14,402 bases of DNA from DATCRE01 sp964235605. GTDB taxonomy: Bacteria; Bacteroidota; Bacteroidia; Cytophagales; Cyclobacteriaceae. The notes below the pieces were generated by a model. That model saw only the letters and a list, made by a program, of their open reading frames with translations. It did not search any database and was not told where the DNA came from. The translations under genes were made by a program, and so were the position numbers. The stretch covers positions 1 through 14,402 of the forward strand of contig CAXSCR010000080.1 of NCBI GenBank assembly GCA_964235605.1. Direction: 5' to 3'. Shown one piece after another: positions 6,708 through 13,050 of this stretch (its first letter is position 1; every line of letters begins with the position of its first letter).

Positions 6708-8849
6708 CTATTCCGTTGGTGCTGCTTCCATTTTCGGAGGTCGTGGTAACAAAACTTTTCTTGAAAGACGGAATTTGCCAGTTTTCTTATCAACTTCTAT
6801 TAGTTTAACTTTTACCTCTTCGCCTACTTCAAGAACACCTTCCATGTTCTCAAGTCTTTCCCACTTAATCTCAGAGATGTGTAATAGACCATCTTTTCCA
6901 GACATAAATTCTACAAACGCACCAAAGGGCATAATTGATTTAACCTTACCGTCATATACGGCACCCACTTCTGGAATTGCAACTATGGCTCTGATTCTCT
7001 TTAATGCCATATCCATGGCAGTTTGATCATTCGCAAATACGCTAACAAGACCTTGGTTTCCAACCTCCTCAATTACAACGGTAGCACCACTTGTCTTTTG
7101 AATATCTTGAACAACTTTTCCGCCGGGCCCGATTACCGCGCCGATCATGTCTTTGTCAATTGTGAGAACAACGGAGCGTGGAGCGTGTGGCTTAAGCTCT
7201 ATGCGAGGAGCAGATAAAGTTTTCTTCATTTCATTAAGAATATGAAGACGTCCTTCCTTTGCCTGAAGCAAAGCCTCTTTCAAAACTTCATACGTTAAAC
7301 CATCAACCTTAAGGTCCATCTGGCAAGCCGTAATACCTTTATCAGTTCCAGTCACTTTAAAATCCATATCACCCAAGTGATCTTCATCGCCCAAGATATC
7401 AGATAGAATAGCATACTTTCCAGTTTCACTATCAGAGATCATGCCCATGGCAATACCTGAAACTGGACCTTTAACAGGAATACCAGCGTCCATCAATGCC
7501 AATGACCCTGCGCAAACAGTAGCCATTGAAGATGATCCGTTAGACTCAAGAATATCAGAAACCACACGAATTGCATATGGGTTTTCTGAATTAGGAGGAA
7601 GTACTTGCTTTAATGCACGGAAAGCTAAATTTCCATGACCTATTTCCCTGCGACCAGGTCCACGATTAGGTTTTACCTCACCGGTTGAAAACCCAGGGAA
7701 GTTATAATGAAGAATAAATTTATTGGAACCTGAGAACATGGCACCATCAATAAGCTGCTCATCTAGTTTAGTACCTAGCGTTACCGTAGTTAATGATTGT
7801 GTTTCTCCACGTGTAAAGATTGCAGACCCATGCGTAGAAGGAAGATAATCAACTTCACTCCAGATCTGTCTGATTTCATTTGTCTTGCGACCATCTAAAC
7901 GAACCTTCTCATTGAGCACTAAATTACGAGATGCCTTCTTTTGGATATCGTGATAATAGTGCTTTGCAAGATCTTTATTTACAGTTGAATTTTCTGGTAG
8001 TGAAGTCAGATAATCTGATAACACTTGAGAGAATGCGTTTGATCTTTCTTTTTTATTTTTTGTAAGGAGGCGAGCAACGGTATATGCCTTGTCATACAAA
8101 AGTTTCCAAAGATCTGCACGAAGGGCTTCATCATGCACTTCATGGCTATAGGTACGCTTAGTTGTTTTACCTAGTTCTTTAGCAAGTTCTATTTGAACTT
8201 TACATTGTTCTTTAATAGCGTCATGAGCTATGCGCAATGCTTCAAGCATTTCATCTTCACTCACTTCTTTCATTTCGCCTTCTACCATTAAAATATTTTC
8301 AATGGAAGCACCAACCATCAAATCGATATCCGCTATTTCTTTTTCTGGTAGAGAAGGATTAACTATAAATTTTCCATTTACTCTTGCTACCCGAACTTCT
8401 GAAATAGGTCCTTGGAAAGGTATATCAGAAATTGAAAGTGCAGTTGATGCAGCAAATGCAGCCAATGAATCTGGGAGAGAATTATGATCACCACTGATCA
8501 AGTAAATCATTACCTGCGTATCGGCATGGTAATCACTTGGAAATAATGGGCGGATCGCTCTATCAACCAAACGACTAATAAGTATTTCATAATCAGAAAG
8601 TCTACTTTCGCGTTTTAAAAATCCGCCTGGTACTTTACCTGTGGATGCAAATTTCTCTTGATAGTCAACTGATAAAGGAAGAAAATCTGCACCCGGTTTA
8701 CCCTCTTGCGCAGAAACAACGGTGGCAAGCAACATGGTATTTCCACTCCTTAAAACTACTGATCCATCGGCCTGGCGAGCTAGTCTACCAGTTTCAATGG
8801 AAATTTCGCGACCGTCAGGCAGCTTACAACTCTTTGATATTATATTCAT
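6708..8849 (-). CDS. pnp: Polyribonucleotide nucleotidyltransferase (PNPase)
   Basis: Trimeric 3'-to-5' phosphorolytic exoribonuclease that degrades RNA using phosphate and can add nucleotides in reverse. The 713 residues match the family length. Domains in order: first RNase PH-like domain (~1-145, with GGFLKRESR at 75-83), linker helical domain (~235-310), second catalytic RNase PH domain (~311-540) with RGPGRREIGHG (396-406) and DILGDEDHLGDMDF (484-497), in which D488 and D494 are the likely catalytic acidic residues. A KH domain (~555-615) has the GPGG loop (574-577), and an S1 domain (~627-695) starts GAVYDGKVKSIMPFGAF and contains GLLHISEI. All key motifs are intact. The gene follows rpsO, separated by a terminator (8899-8926) and a leader hairpin (8864-8889) that may set its expression. 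No separate promoter was seen. Confidence 0.98.
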   Translation of the reverse strand: MNIISKSCKLPDGREISIETGRLARQADGSVVLRSGNTMLLATVVSAQEGKPGADFLPLSVDYQEKFASTGKVPGGFLKRESRLSDYEILISRLVDRAIRPLFPSDYHADTQVMIYLISGDHNSLPDSLAAFAASTALSISDIPFQGPISEVRVARVNGKFIVNPSLPEKEIADIDLMVGASIENILMVEGEMKEVSEDEMLEALRIAHDAIKEQCKVQIELAKELGKTTKRTYSHEVHDEALRADLWKLLYDKAYTVARLLTKNKKERSNAFSQVLSDYLTSLPENSTVNKDLAKHYYHDIQKKASRNLVLNEKVRLDGRKTNEIRQIWSEVDYLPSTHGSAIFTRGETQSLTTVTLGTKLDEQLIDGAMFSGSNKFILHYNFPGFSTGEVKPNRGPGRREIGHGNLAFRALKQVLPPNSENPYAIRVVSDILESNGSSSMATVCAGSLALMDAGIPVKGPVSGIAMGMISDSETGKYAILSDILGDEDHLGDMDFKVTGTDKGITACQMDLKVDGLTYEVLKEALLQAKEGRLHILNEMKKTLSAPRIELKPHAPRSVVLTIDKDMIGAVIGPGGKVVQDIQKTSGATVVIEEVGNQGLVSVFANDQTAMDMALKRIRAIVAIPEVGAVYDGKVKSIMPFGAFVEFMSGKDGLLHISEIKWERLENMEGVLEVGEEVKVKLIEVDKKTGKFRLSRKVLLPRPPKMEAAPTE

Positions 8850-8863
8850 ATAAAATAGGTTAA

Positions 8864-8889
8864 AGGTAGCCTCCTTACGGAAGCTACCT
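8864..8889 (-). promoter_or_regulatory. pnp leader hairpin
   Basis: A 7-bp perfect stem (AGGTAGC at 8864-8870, GCTACCT at 8883-8889) has three further pairs inside (TCC 8872-8874 with GGA 8879-8881) after one C-A mismatch, and a TTAC loop. On the minus strand it lies 14 nt before the pnp ATG and downstream of the rpsO terminator. The top of the hairpin contains AAGGAGG on the minus strand, about 21 nt from the start codon. The T run after it is short (TTT), so it looks more like a leader structure than a terminator. In enterobacteria pnp is autoregulated through a 5' leader stem-loop cut by RNase III; an analogous role here is inference. Confidence 0.55.
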
Positions 8890-8898
8890 CGAATAAGT

Positions 8899-8926
8899 AA
8901 AAAAGGGAACCCTTTGTGAGGTTCCC
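8899..8926 (-). terminator. Intrinsic terminator of rpsO
   Basis: A perfect 7-bp stem (GGGAACC at 8905-8911, GGTTCCC at 8920-8926) with an 8-nt loop is followed on the minus strand by six T (8904-8899) and then ACTT. It begins 8 nt after the rpsO stop. It should end most rpsO transcripts; because no promoter for pnp is evident, partial read-through may feed pnp, making this an attenuator-like element. Confidence 0.85.
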
Positions 8927-8934
8927 GGAATGTT

Positions 8935-9210
8935 TTATTTTCTTAGTTCTAACTCAGCTAAGATAGACCTGTATCTGGTGATATTGGTCTTTAGTAAGTA
9001 GTTTAGCAGCTTTTTACGCTTACCTACCAACTTTAGGAGGCCTTGTTGGGTTGAGAAATCTTTTTTATTTTCTTTCAAGTGCCCCGTCAGGTGATTAATT
9101 CTGTGGGTAAACAGTGCAATCTGTGATTCAGGAGAACCAGTGTCTTCTTTCTTCTTGTCTAATCCGTGTTTTGTGAACAGATTTTGTTTGATTGTGGTAG
9201 TTAGATACAT
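8935..9210 (-). CDS. rpsO: 30S ribosomal protein S15
   Basis: The 91-residue protein matches S15, which binds the central domain of 16S rRNA early in 30S assembly. Visible signatures are DTGSPESQIALFTHRINHLTGHLKENKKD (~22-50, ending in the conserved H-x-K-D segment) and the basic GLLKLVGKRKKLLNYL (57-72), followed by the YRSILAELELRK tail. Length is normal for the family (about 89-91). It has an exact Bacteroidota-type promoter (9246-9278) giving a leader of roughly 29 nt, and a strong terminator immediately downstream. pnp follows on the same strand, the classic rpsO-pnp order. Confidence 0.97.
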   Translation of the reverse strand: MYLTTTIKQNLFTKHGLDKKKEDTGSPESQIALFTHRINHLTGHLKENKKDFSTQQGLLKLVGKRKKLLNYLLKTNITRYRSILAELELRK

Positions 9211-9245
9211 CGCAAAAATTAAATTTTTTCTCTTTTTATAGCCCG

Positions 9246-9278
9246 CAAAGATAAGTTAAAATGTCAGAAATCTCCAAA
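9246..9278 (-). promoter_or_regulatory. Bacteroidota-type promoter for rpsO
   Basis: On the minus strand TTTG (9278-9275) is followed by 21 nt and TATCTTTG (9253-9246), an exact match to TTTG-N19/21-TAnnTTTG. The -7 box is followed by CGGGC. Expected transcription start is near 9239, about 29 nt before the rpsO ATG. It lies in the 85-nt gap after the LptF/G-type permease gene, so rpsO can be transcribed independently. Confidence 0.8.
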
Positions 9279-9295
9279 TTGACATAAAAAAGAGT

Positions 9296-11080
9296 TTATG
9301 CACTTTGCGTAGCCTTCCTATTTTTAAGCCACCTTTTGAATTTATCAATAACAACAAGGTAAAAATCTGCATCAAATAGGCGTGCATCAACCCTTGCCTG
9401 TCTTAAAAACACCAATCCAATGGCTAAAAGTATAAAGTCTGCTGCCCAGACGCCCGTTACAACATTGACTGTTCCTTGCTTGGCCCACTTTTCTCCTAGC
9501 ATATTCATTATATAGAATATGATAAAAAAAATAATTGATATTAGAAATGGAACGCCAAGTCCACCCTTTTTAATAATAGCGCCTAGCGGTGCGCCGATTA
9601 AAAACATGGCAATACACGCAAGGGAATTCGCAATTATGCGATGCCATTGTGTCGCATAAATGCGTTGCTCCTTCTGATAGTTGTCAATTGCGGTATTGCT
9701 ATTTGATAATAGACCTTTTACCCGACGTACTTCATTCGCGGCTTTTTGGATGTTGTCCGCATCCGGCTTCATAGTAATAATGCTGTCTATTCTATAAGCG
9801 ATTAGTGAATCTGTAATTTTAATTTTGGCAACGGGCGGAGATTTAACTACAAGACCATTAGTTTTATTTATCTGTATAGGTGGTTTTTTCTTTCCCCGCC
9901 ATTTATTTGACTTTAGCCTATTCGATTTAATGCCTGCTAATTGCTTAGGTTTTCTTTTTTCCACTTTCTTACTTACCACAGCGCGCTTTCGTATGCTTTC
10001 TTGTTTAGCATTTAAAGAGTCCTGGTTTGCAATAGTCGGTTGTGTCTCAGCAACCACATTTGTCTCCGTGTTATATTTTGCACTAAACTTTGTTGCTGTG
10101 AGTGAATCTTGTTGGGCTCTAAATTTCAATAATTCAGGCGGCATTACAAATGACTCATCTTTTCTATAATAAGTAAAGTAAGAAGGTCTGGCCGCATAGT
10201 AATTGACATGGAGTGACGTTATTTCTTTACTTAATGAGTCAATGTCTGAATTAAGCTCTGATAAGTTTCTCATTATGCGATTGCCTTGAAACCATTTCTT
10301 GTCGGTAGTTTGCATTTGAAAAGATGAGAGGTCAAAAACAAACTGCGTTTTTGCAAATTTGCTACGACTAAGAGATATTCCTGTTGGCTTTGCTCTAGAG
10401 TTGTTAAACTCATCGTTAGAAGCTCCTTCGGTATAATTATACCCGCTATATAGCTCTAGTTTCAAATATCGCTCATTCAGAACCGTGTACATACGGCCTG
10501 AATCTGCAACGGTTACTTCTTTATTACCTTCATTTTTTCTGTGATCGTAAATCACCACGCCTTTTAGCGCTGCGTCATCATCAGGAAACTTTTTATTTAT
10601 TTTGATGCTGATGTCGGGTATCCCCATGTAAAAGGCACCCTCACGTAACTCAAGAGCTGGTTTTTTTTGCTTAATGTCATATAATAGACTGTATGCCTCT
10701 AGTGCTGCCTTTGGAACAAGATTATTGTTTACATAAAACGCGAACGCAGTCAGTCCTAGAACAAAAAAGAAAATGGGCCTTAGCGTTCTGATTAATGAAA
10801 TGCCCGCGCTTTTGATAGCCGTTAATTCAAAGTGCTCGCCGAGATTACCAAAGGTTATGAGAGATGATAATAGAACAGCTAATGGCATTGCAGTAGGTGT
10901 TGTAAATATGGCGAAGTAAAACAGTAACTTTCCAATTACGTCCCACCCTAACCCTTTACCTATAATATCATCGAAATACTTTAACATTTGTATGTTCAAT
11001 AAAATGAACACAACAACTAGAAATGTAAGAATGAACGGTCCGATAAAAGAATTTAAGACAAGTTTATCTATCTTCTTCAT
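9296..11080 (-). CDS. LptF/LptG family permease (YjgP/YjgQ)
   Basis: Inner-membrane permease subunit of the lipopolysaccharide transport system, which with the LptB ATPase extracts LPS and passes it to the periplasmic bridge. The 594 residues start with three membrane helices (~10-33, ~50-78, ~98-118) around the motif YFAIFTTPTAMPLAVLLSSL (55-74), followed by a long periplasmic region (~120-475) and three C-terminal helices (~482-505, ~509-528, ~541-560) with GAPLGAIIKKGGLGVPFLIS (496-515). This topology is diagnostic. It is much longer than E. coli LptF/LptG (about 360) because of an enlarged periplasmic region with a strongly basic stretch at 364-405 (many K/R and several P). Bacteroidota homologues are often long too. 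Whether it acts as F or G, or as a fused-function single permease, cannot be decided from this window. The stop is 85 nt before rpsO. Confidence 0.9.
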   Translation of the reverse strand: MKKIDKLVLNSFIGPFILTFLVVVFILLNIQMLKYFDDIIGKGLGWDVIGKLLFYFAIFTTPTAMPLAVLLSSLITFGNLGEHFELTAIKSAGISLIRTLRPIFFFVLGLTAFAFYVNNNLVPKAALEAYSLLYDIKQKKPALELREGAFYMGIPDISIKINKKFPDDDAALKGVVIYDHRKNEGNKEVTVADSGRMYTVLNERYLKLELYSGYNYTEGASNDEFNNSRAKPTGISLSRSKFAKTQFVFDLSSFQMQTTDKKWFQGNRIMRNLSELNSDIDSLSKEITSLHVNYYAARPSYFTYYRKDESFVMPPELLKFRAQQDSLTATKFSAKYNTETNVVAETQPTIANQDSLNAKQESIRKRAVVSKKVEKRKPKQLAGIKSNRLKSNKWRGKKKPPIQINKTNGLVVKSPPVAKIKITDSLIAYRIDSIITMKPDADNIQKAANEVRRVKGLLSNSNTAIDNYQKEQRIYATQWHRIIANSLACIAMFLIGAPLGAIIKKGGLGVPFLISIIFFIIFYIMNMLGEKWAKQGTVNVVTGVWAADFILLAIGLVFLRQARVDARLFDADFYLVVIDKFKRWLKNRKATQSA

Positions 11081-11132
11081 GCAATTGTTTGAACGTGATT
11101 GTTTTGAGCTTGTACGGGATCAAATAACAAGC

Positions 11133-11140
11133 CAAAGATA
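11133..11140 (-). promoter_or_regulatory. Possible -7 box upstream of the LptF/G-type gene
   Basis: TATCTTTG (11140-11133, minus strand) matches TAnnTTTG exactly and would give a start near 11126, about 45 nt before the gene's ATG. No TTTG is present 19-21 nt upstream, so this is half a promoter and may be chance. Confidence 0.3.
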
Positions 11141-11204
11141 AGGATGATTATTACTTTACGTGATACGGTAGATGGATAAGGTAGGTAATATTGTGGACCT
11201 GGTA

Positions 11205-11606
11205 TTATCCCCCAACAGTTTTACGAAGTGCTTCCACCAGACTAGCCCACATCTCATTAAGTTCTTTGGTACTTTCAAAGTCCGAATAATCCGAGACTTT
11301 TAAATATACAGAATGTGTTAGGTCGTTTGATTCTAGCCTCAATTCAAAATAAGCAGGATCTGCTTTATCCTCTTCCAGTTTAGGTAAGAATTCAAATCGA
11401 ACGAAATGGTTCGCACGATGGGCTACCTGGCGGGCTCTATGTTCTTCATTATCCCAAAGAAAAGTATGCACCTTATCCATGTTATTAATCTTCACATCAT
11501 CCGCAAACCACTCGGCAAGCCCACTGGCAGTCTGAATGTAGGGATAGAGCATCTTTATAGATGCGTGTACTTCGTAATCTGCAGTAAATAATTTTTTCTT
11601 AGCCAT
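11205..11606 (-). CDS. START-like domain protein
   Basis: A 133-residue soluble protein resembling the START-like (AHSA1/SRPBCC-related) family found widely in Bacteroidota: an N-terminal strand and helix (FTADYEVHASIKMLYPYIQTASGLAEWFADDV, 7-38, quoted here only as a region; key residues Y11, W33, F34), repeated beta strands carrying FLWDNEEHRA (48-57) and FRFE-type strands (~68-72), and a long C-terminal helix (~112-131, ELNEMWASLVEALRKTVGG). Such folds form a helix-grip pocket for hydrophobic ligands; the ligand and role are unknown. Start is ATG 11606; a perfect 6-bp hairpin (11613-11628) lies 6 nt before it. The gene is 125 nt upstream of the LptF/G-type permease on the same strand and could share its transcript. 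Confidence 0.82.
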   Translation of the reverse strand: MAKKKLFTADYEVHASIKMLYPYIQTASGLAEWFADDVKINNMDKVHTFLWDNEEHRARQVAHRANHFVRFEFLPKLEEDKADPAYFELRLESNDLTHSVYLKVSDYSDFESTKELNEMWASLVEALRKTVGG

Positions 11607-11612
11607 AAGGCC

Positions 11613-11628
11613 AGTTGCTTATGCAACT
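11613..11628 (-). repeat. Small hairpin before the START-like gene
   Basis: AGTTGC (11613-11618) and GCAACT (11623-11628) form a perfect 6-bp stem with a 4-nt loop, only 6 nt upstream of the ATG at 11606. It could hinder ribosome access or act as an operator; no further evidence of function is visible. Confidence 0.4.
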
Positions 11629-11746
11629 TGGGGTTTTTAAGGTATGGTATTTTCGGGACTATGACAACATTTAAGTCTTCCTAAAATATACGGGTTTGCT
11701 TGAGAAGCTGAGGGGGCGTTTTGCAATAAAATCAATGTCAAAAAGC

Positions 11747-11905
11747 CTATTTACTTATTAATAATTGAAGATCTTCCTCATTCGGTAGGTTTTCACCTAT
11801 TTCAACGTTATGAATATCCGAATTTTCAGATCTGCGCTGTTGTCCGGTATCGTTTACGGAGACGTTTGCAGAAAATGACGCGAAGTTTGAATACTTTACA
11901 TAAGT
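11747..11905 (-). pseudogene. Possible gene remnant (open frame without start)
   Basis: A 52-codon minus-strand frame runs from just after a TGA at 11908-11906 to TAG at 11749-11747 and ends in protein-like residues (NVEIGENLPNEEDLQLLISK). It has no ATG, GTG or TTG at its head. In the same frame, upstream of two closely spaced TGA codons (11917-11915 and 11908-11906), the frame is open again back to a TAA near 12065. This may be the eroded end of a minus-strand gene, or chance opening opposite the plus-strand frame that overlaps it. I do not recognise the product. Confidence 0.2.
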
Positions 11906-12120
11906 TCAAAAACTTCAATTATTGCTTTGAGGAGCCGTATTCAATAAAATACACGGTTTATGTAAGGATTGCTTCCAAATTAAATTCTTTTGTGTTAATT
12001 TTACCGGTGAAATACCAAATCTCACCGTCGAACGGTTATCATCAAAAGTTAAACTGCTGGCATAGAATTTATATAGTTAATGGCGTAGTAAGACATCCAA
12101 TAGGGAAAGATATAAAGTGA
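11866..12120 (+). CDS. Hypothetical small protein, uncertain
   Basis: An 84-residue frame beginning with TTG (11866) or ATG (11875) and ending in TGA (12120), 7 nt before the zinc-ribbon gene. The frame is open without a usable ATG back to 11704. The protein is basic, with few acidic residues, a hydrophobic patch (FVLILPVKY, ~43-51), two cysteines and aromatic residues near the end (NCWHRIYIVNG). I recognise no family. In favour: tight spacing to a convincing downstream gene and a shared terminator. Against: no promoter, a poor start, and an overlapping open frame on the other strand. It may be a real first gene of a two-gene unit, a truncated gene, or non-coding leader. Confidence 0.35.
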   Translation: MQKMTRSLNTLHKFKNFNYCFEEPYSIKYTVYVRIASKLNSFVLILPVKYQISPSNGYHQKLNCWHRIYIVNGVVRHPIGKDIK

Positions 12121-12127
12121 AAAGAAT

Positions 12128-12376
12128 ATGGTAATGGTAAGACAATTTAGGGATTTGCTTGAAGAAATTAAGTTTAAGTTTCCAGCTAAAAAATTTCCTG
12201 TTAAAAAGAATGAGTTAGGATTTTATGACGCTTATTACACAGAGCACGGACATAATTTAAGATGTCCTAATTGTGGTGGCGCAAATTGGGCCGTAAAAAA
12301 TTATCAACATCTGGAATGCAATACATGTTATAATAACTATTGTAACGTTGGCGTACTTGGATTAAGGGAGATATAG
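12128..12376 (+). CDS. Small zinc-ribbon protein, function unknown
   Basis: An 82-residue protein with two CxxC knuckles: CPNCGG (C46, C49) and CNTC (C64, C67) 14 residues later, the spacing of a zinc ribbon, plus an extra C72. Before this lies a basic N-terminal region (LLEEIKFKFPAKKFPVKK, 10-27); after it a short tail NVGVLGLREI. This could bind nucleic acid or another protein; I cannot assign a family. ATG starts occur at 12128 and 12134; either is possible. The gene is followed after 7 nt by a good terminator, which supports it as real. It sits alone on the plus strand between minus-strand genes, in a region of looser organisation. Confidence 0.7.
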   Translation: MVMVRQFRDLLEEIKFKFPAKKFPVKKNELGFYDAYYTEHGHNLRCPNCGGANWAVKNYQHLECNTCYNNYCNVGVLGLREI

Positions 12377-12383
12377 AATATAG

Positions 12384-12410
12384 AGCGCTCAATCATGAGC
12401 GCTTTACTTT
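12384..12410 (+). terminator. Intrinsic terminator of the zinc-ribbon gene
   Basis: A perfect 7-bp stem (AGCGCTC at 12384-12390, GAGCGCT at 12397-12403) with a 6-nt loop is followed on the plus strand by TTACTTTT. It starts 7 nt after the TAG at 12374-12376, as expected for a terminator of that gene. Confidence 0.75.
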
Positions 12411-12513
12411 TATATTTATTGGCGTTTCAATACAGATCAAACCCAAACGTATCTCCTCGCTTCTCATAATCTACTCCCTTTGAAAACACAATACGGTTCG
12501 ATATTGTTATTTC

Positions 12514-12527
12514 AATATAGCTATATT
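12514..12527. repeat. 14-bp perfect palindrome
   Basis: AATATAGCTATATT is self-complementary over 14 bp. It could be a protein-binding site or chance in AT-rich DNA; no gene start lies close by. Confidence 0.4.
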
Positions 12528-12549
12528 TTCATTCAAGCGCTATGGCTTA

Positions 12550-12580
12550 GCTAGATGCTATAGGCTAGATGCTAGATCTA
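12550..12580. repeat. Short direct repeats GCTAGATGCTA
   Basis: The 11-mer GCTAGATGCTA occurs at 12550-12560 and 12564-12574 (14-bp period), and its first seven bases occur a third time at 12571-12577. A related GCTATGGCTTA lies just upstream (12539-12549). This looks like a small degenerate tandem array. Confidence 0.6.
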
Positions 12581-13050
12581 ACAATTACATAATTTTATCA
12601 AGATAAAATAAAAAGGTGTAAACCATATCAATTTCCATAATATCTTCTAGCTCAGTTACATTTATCATTGAATTTTATAATCATTGATATCAATCGGCAA
12701 ATTATTCCACACTGTTAATGGTTATTTTTTACTTATAAACATGTAGGATAAAATATCAGGTATCTATATTATAGCTGAATGGGAAAATTTAAATTAAGGT
12801 TTCTTTAGCTGCCTCGTAGATTAATATTGCTTTTCAAAAGTGTACATTAATTATAATTATGTTAGTATTTGGACCTTATTTAAATATTAGACAGATGGAC
12901 AACAAACCCGTCACTATTTGTGATCTTAGTAGAATCAACTATTTAAAATCATATCTAATACAACAAATGTTGTCTGTGAGTTTTGTCATTTAGAACAACA
13001 GCTACACAATCTGACATGGGCTTTAAAACCATCGTATTATTGGCTGGGAC

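Larger units (their letters stand above)
12411..13050. other. AT-rich region without a recognised gene
   Basis: About 640 nt of AT-rich DNA lie between the zinc-ribbon terminator and the end of the permease gene. The longest plausible start-to-stop frame I noted is a 32-codon plus-strand ORF from ATG 12895 to TAG 12993, with no promoter and no similarity that I recognise; I do not call it. The region holds a 14-bp perfect palindrome (12514-12527), short direct repeats (12550-12580), a repeated ATCATTGA near 12668-12690 and an inverted repeat ACAACA-AA-TGTTGT (12960-12973). No terminator for the minus-strand permease was evident just after its stop. Confidence 0.55.

Noticed and set aside
9825..10169. 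114-codon plus-strand frame inside the LptF/G-type gene
   Set aside because: Antisense shadow of the periplasmic region; no start signal or family resemblance.
12550..12580. Short repeats considered as a CRISPR array
   Set aside because: Repeat units are 11 bp with 3-bp gaps, far from CRISPR repeat and spacer sizes, and no cas genes are present.
12895..12993. 32-codon plus-strand ORF (ATG to TAG) in the AT-rich region
   Set aside because: Too short, with no promoter, terminator or recognisable sequence; expected by chance in AT-rich DNA.
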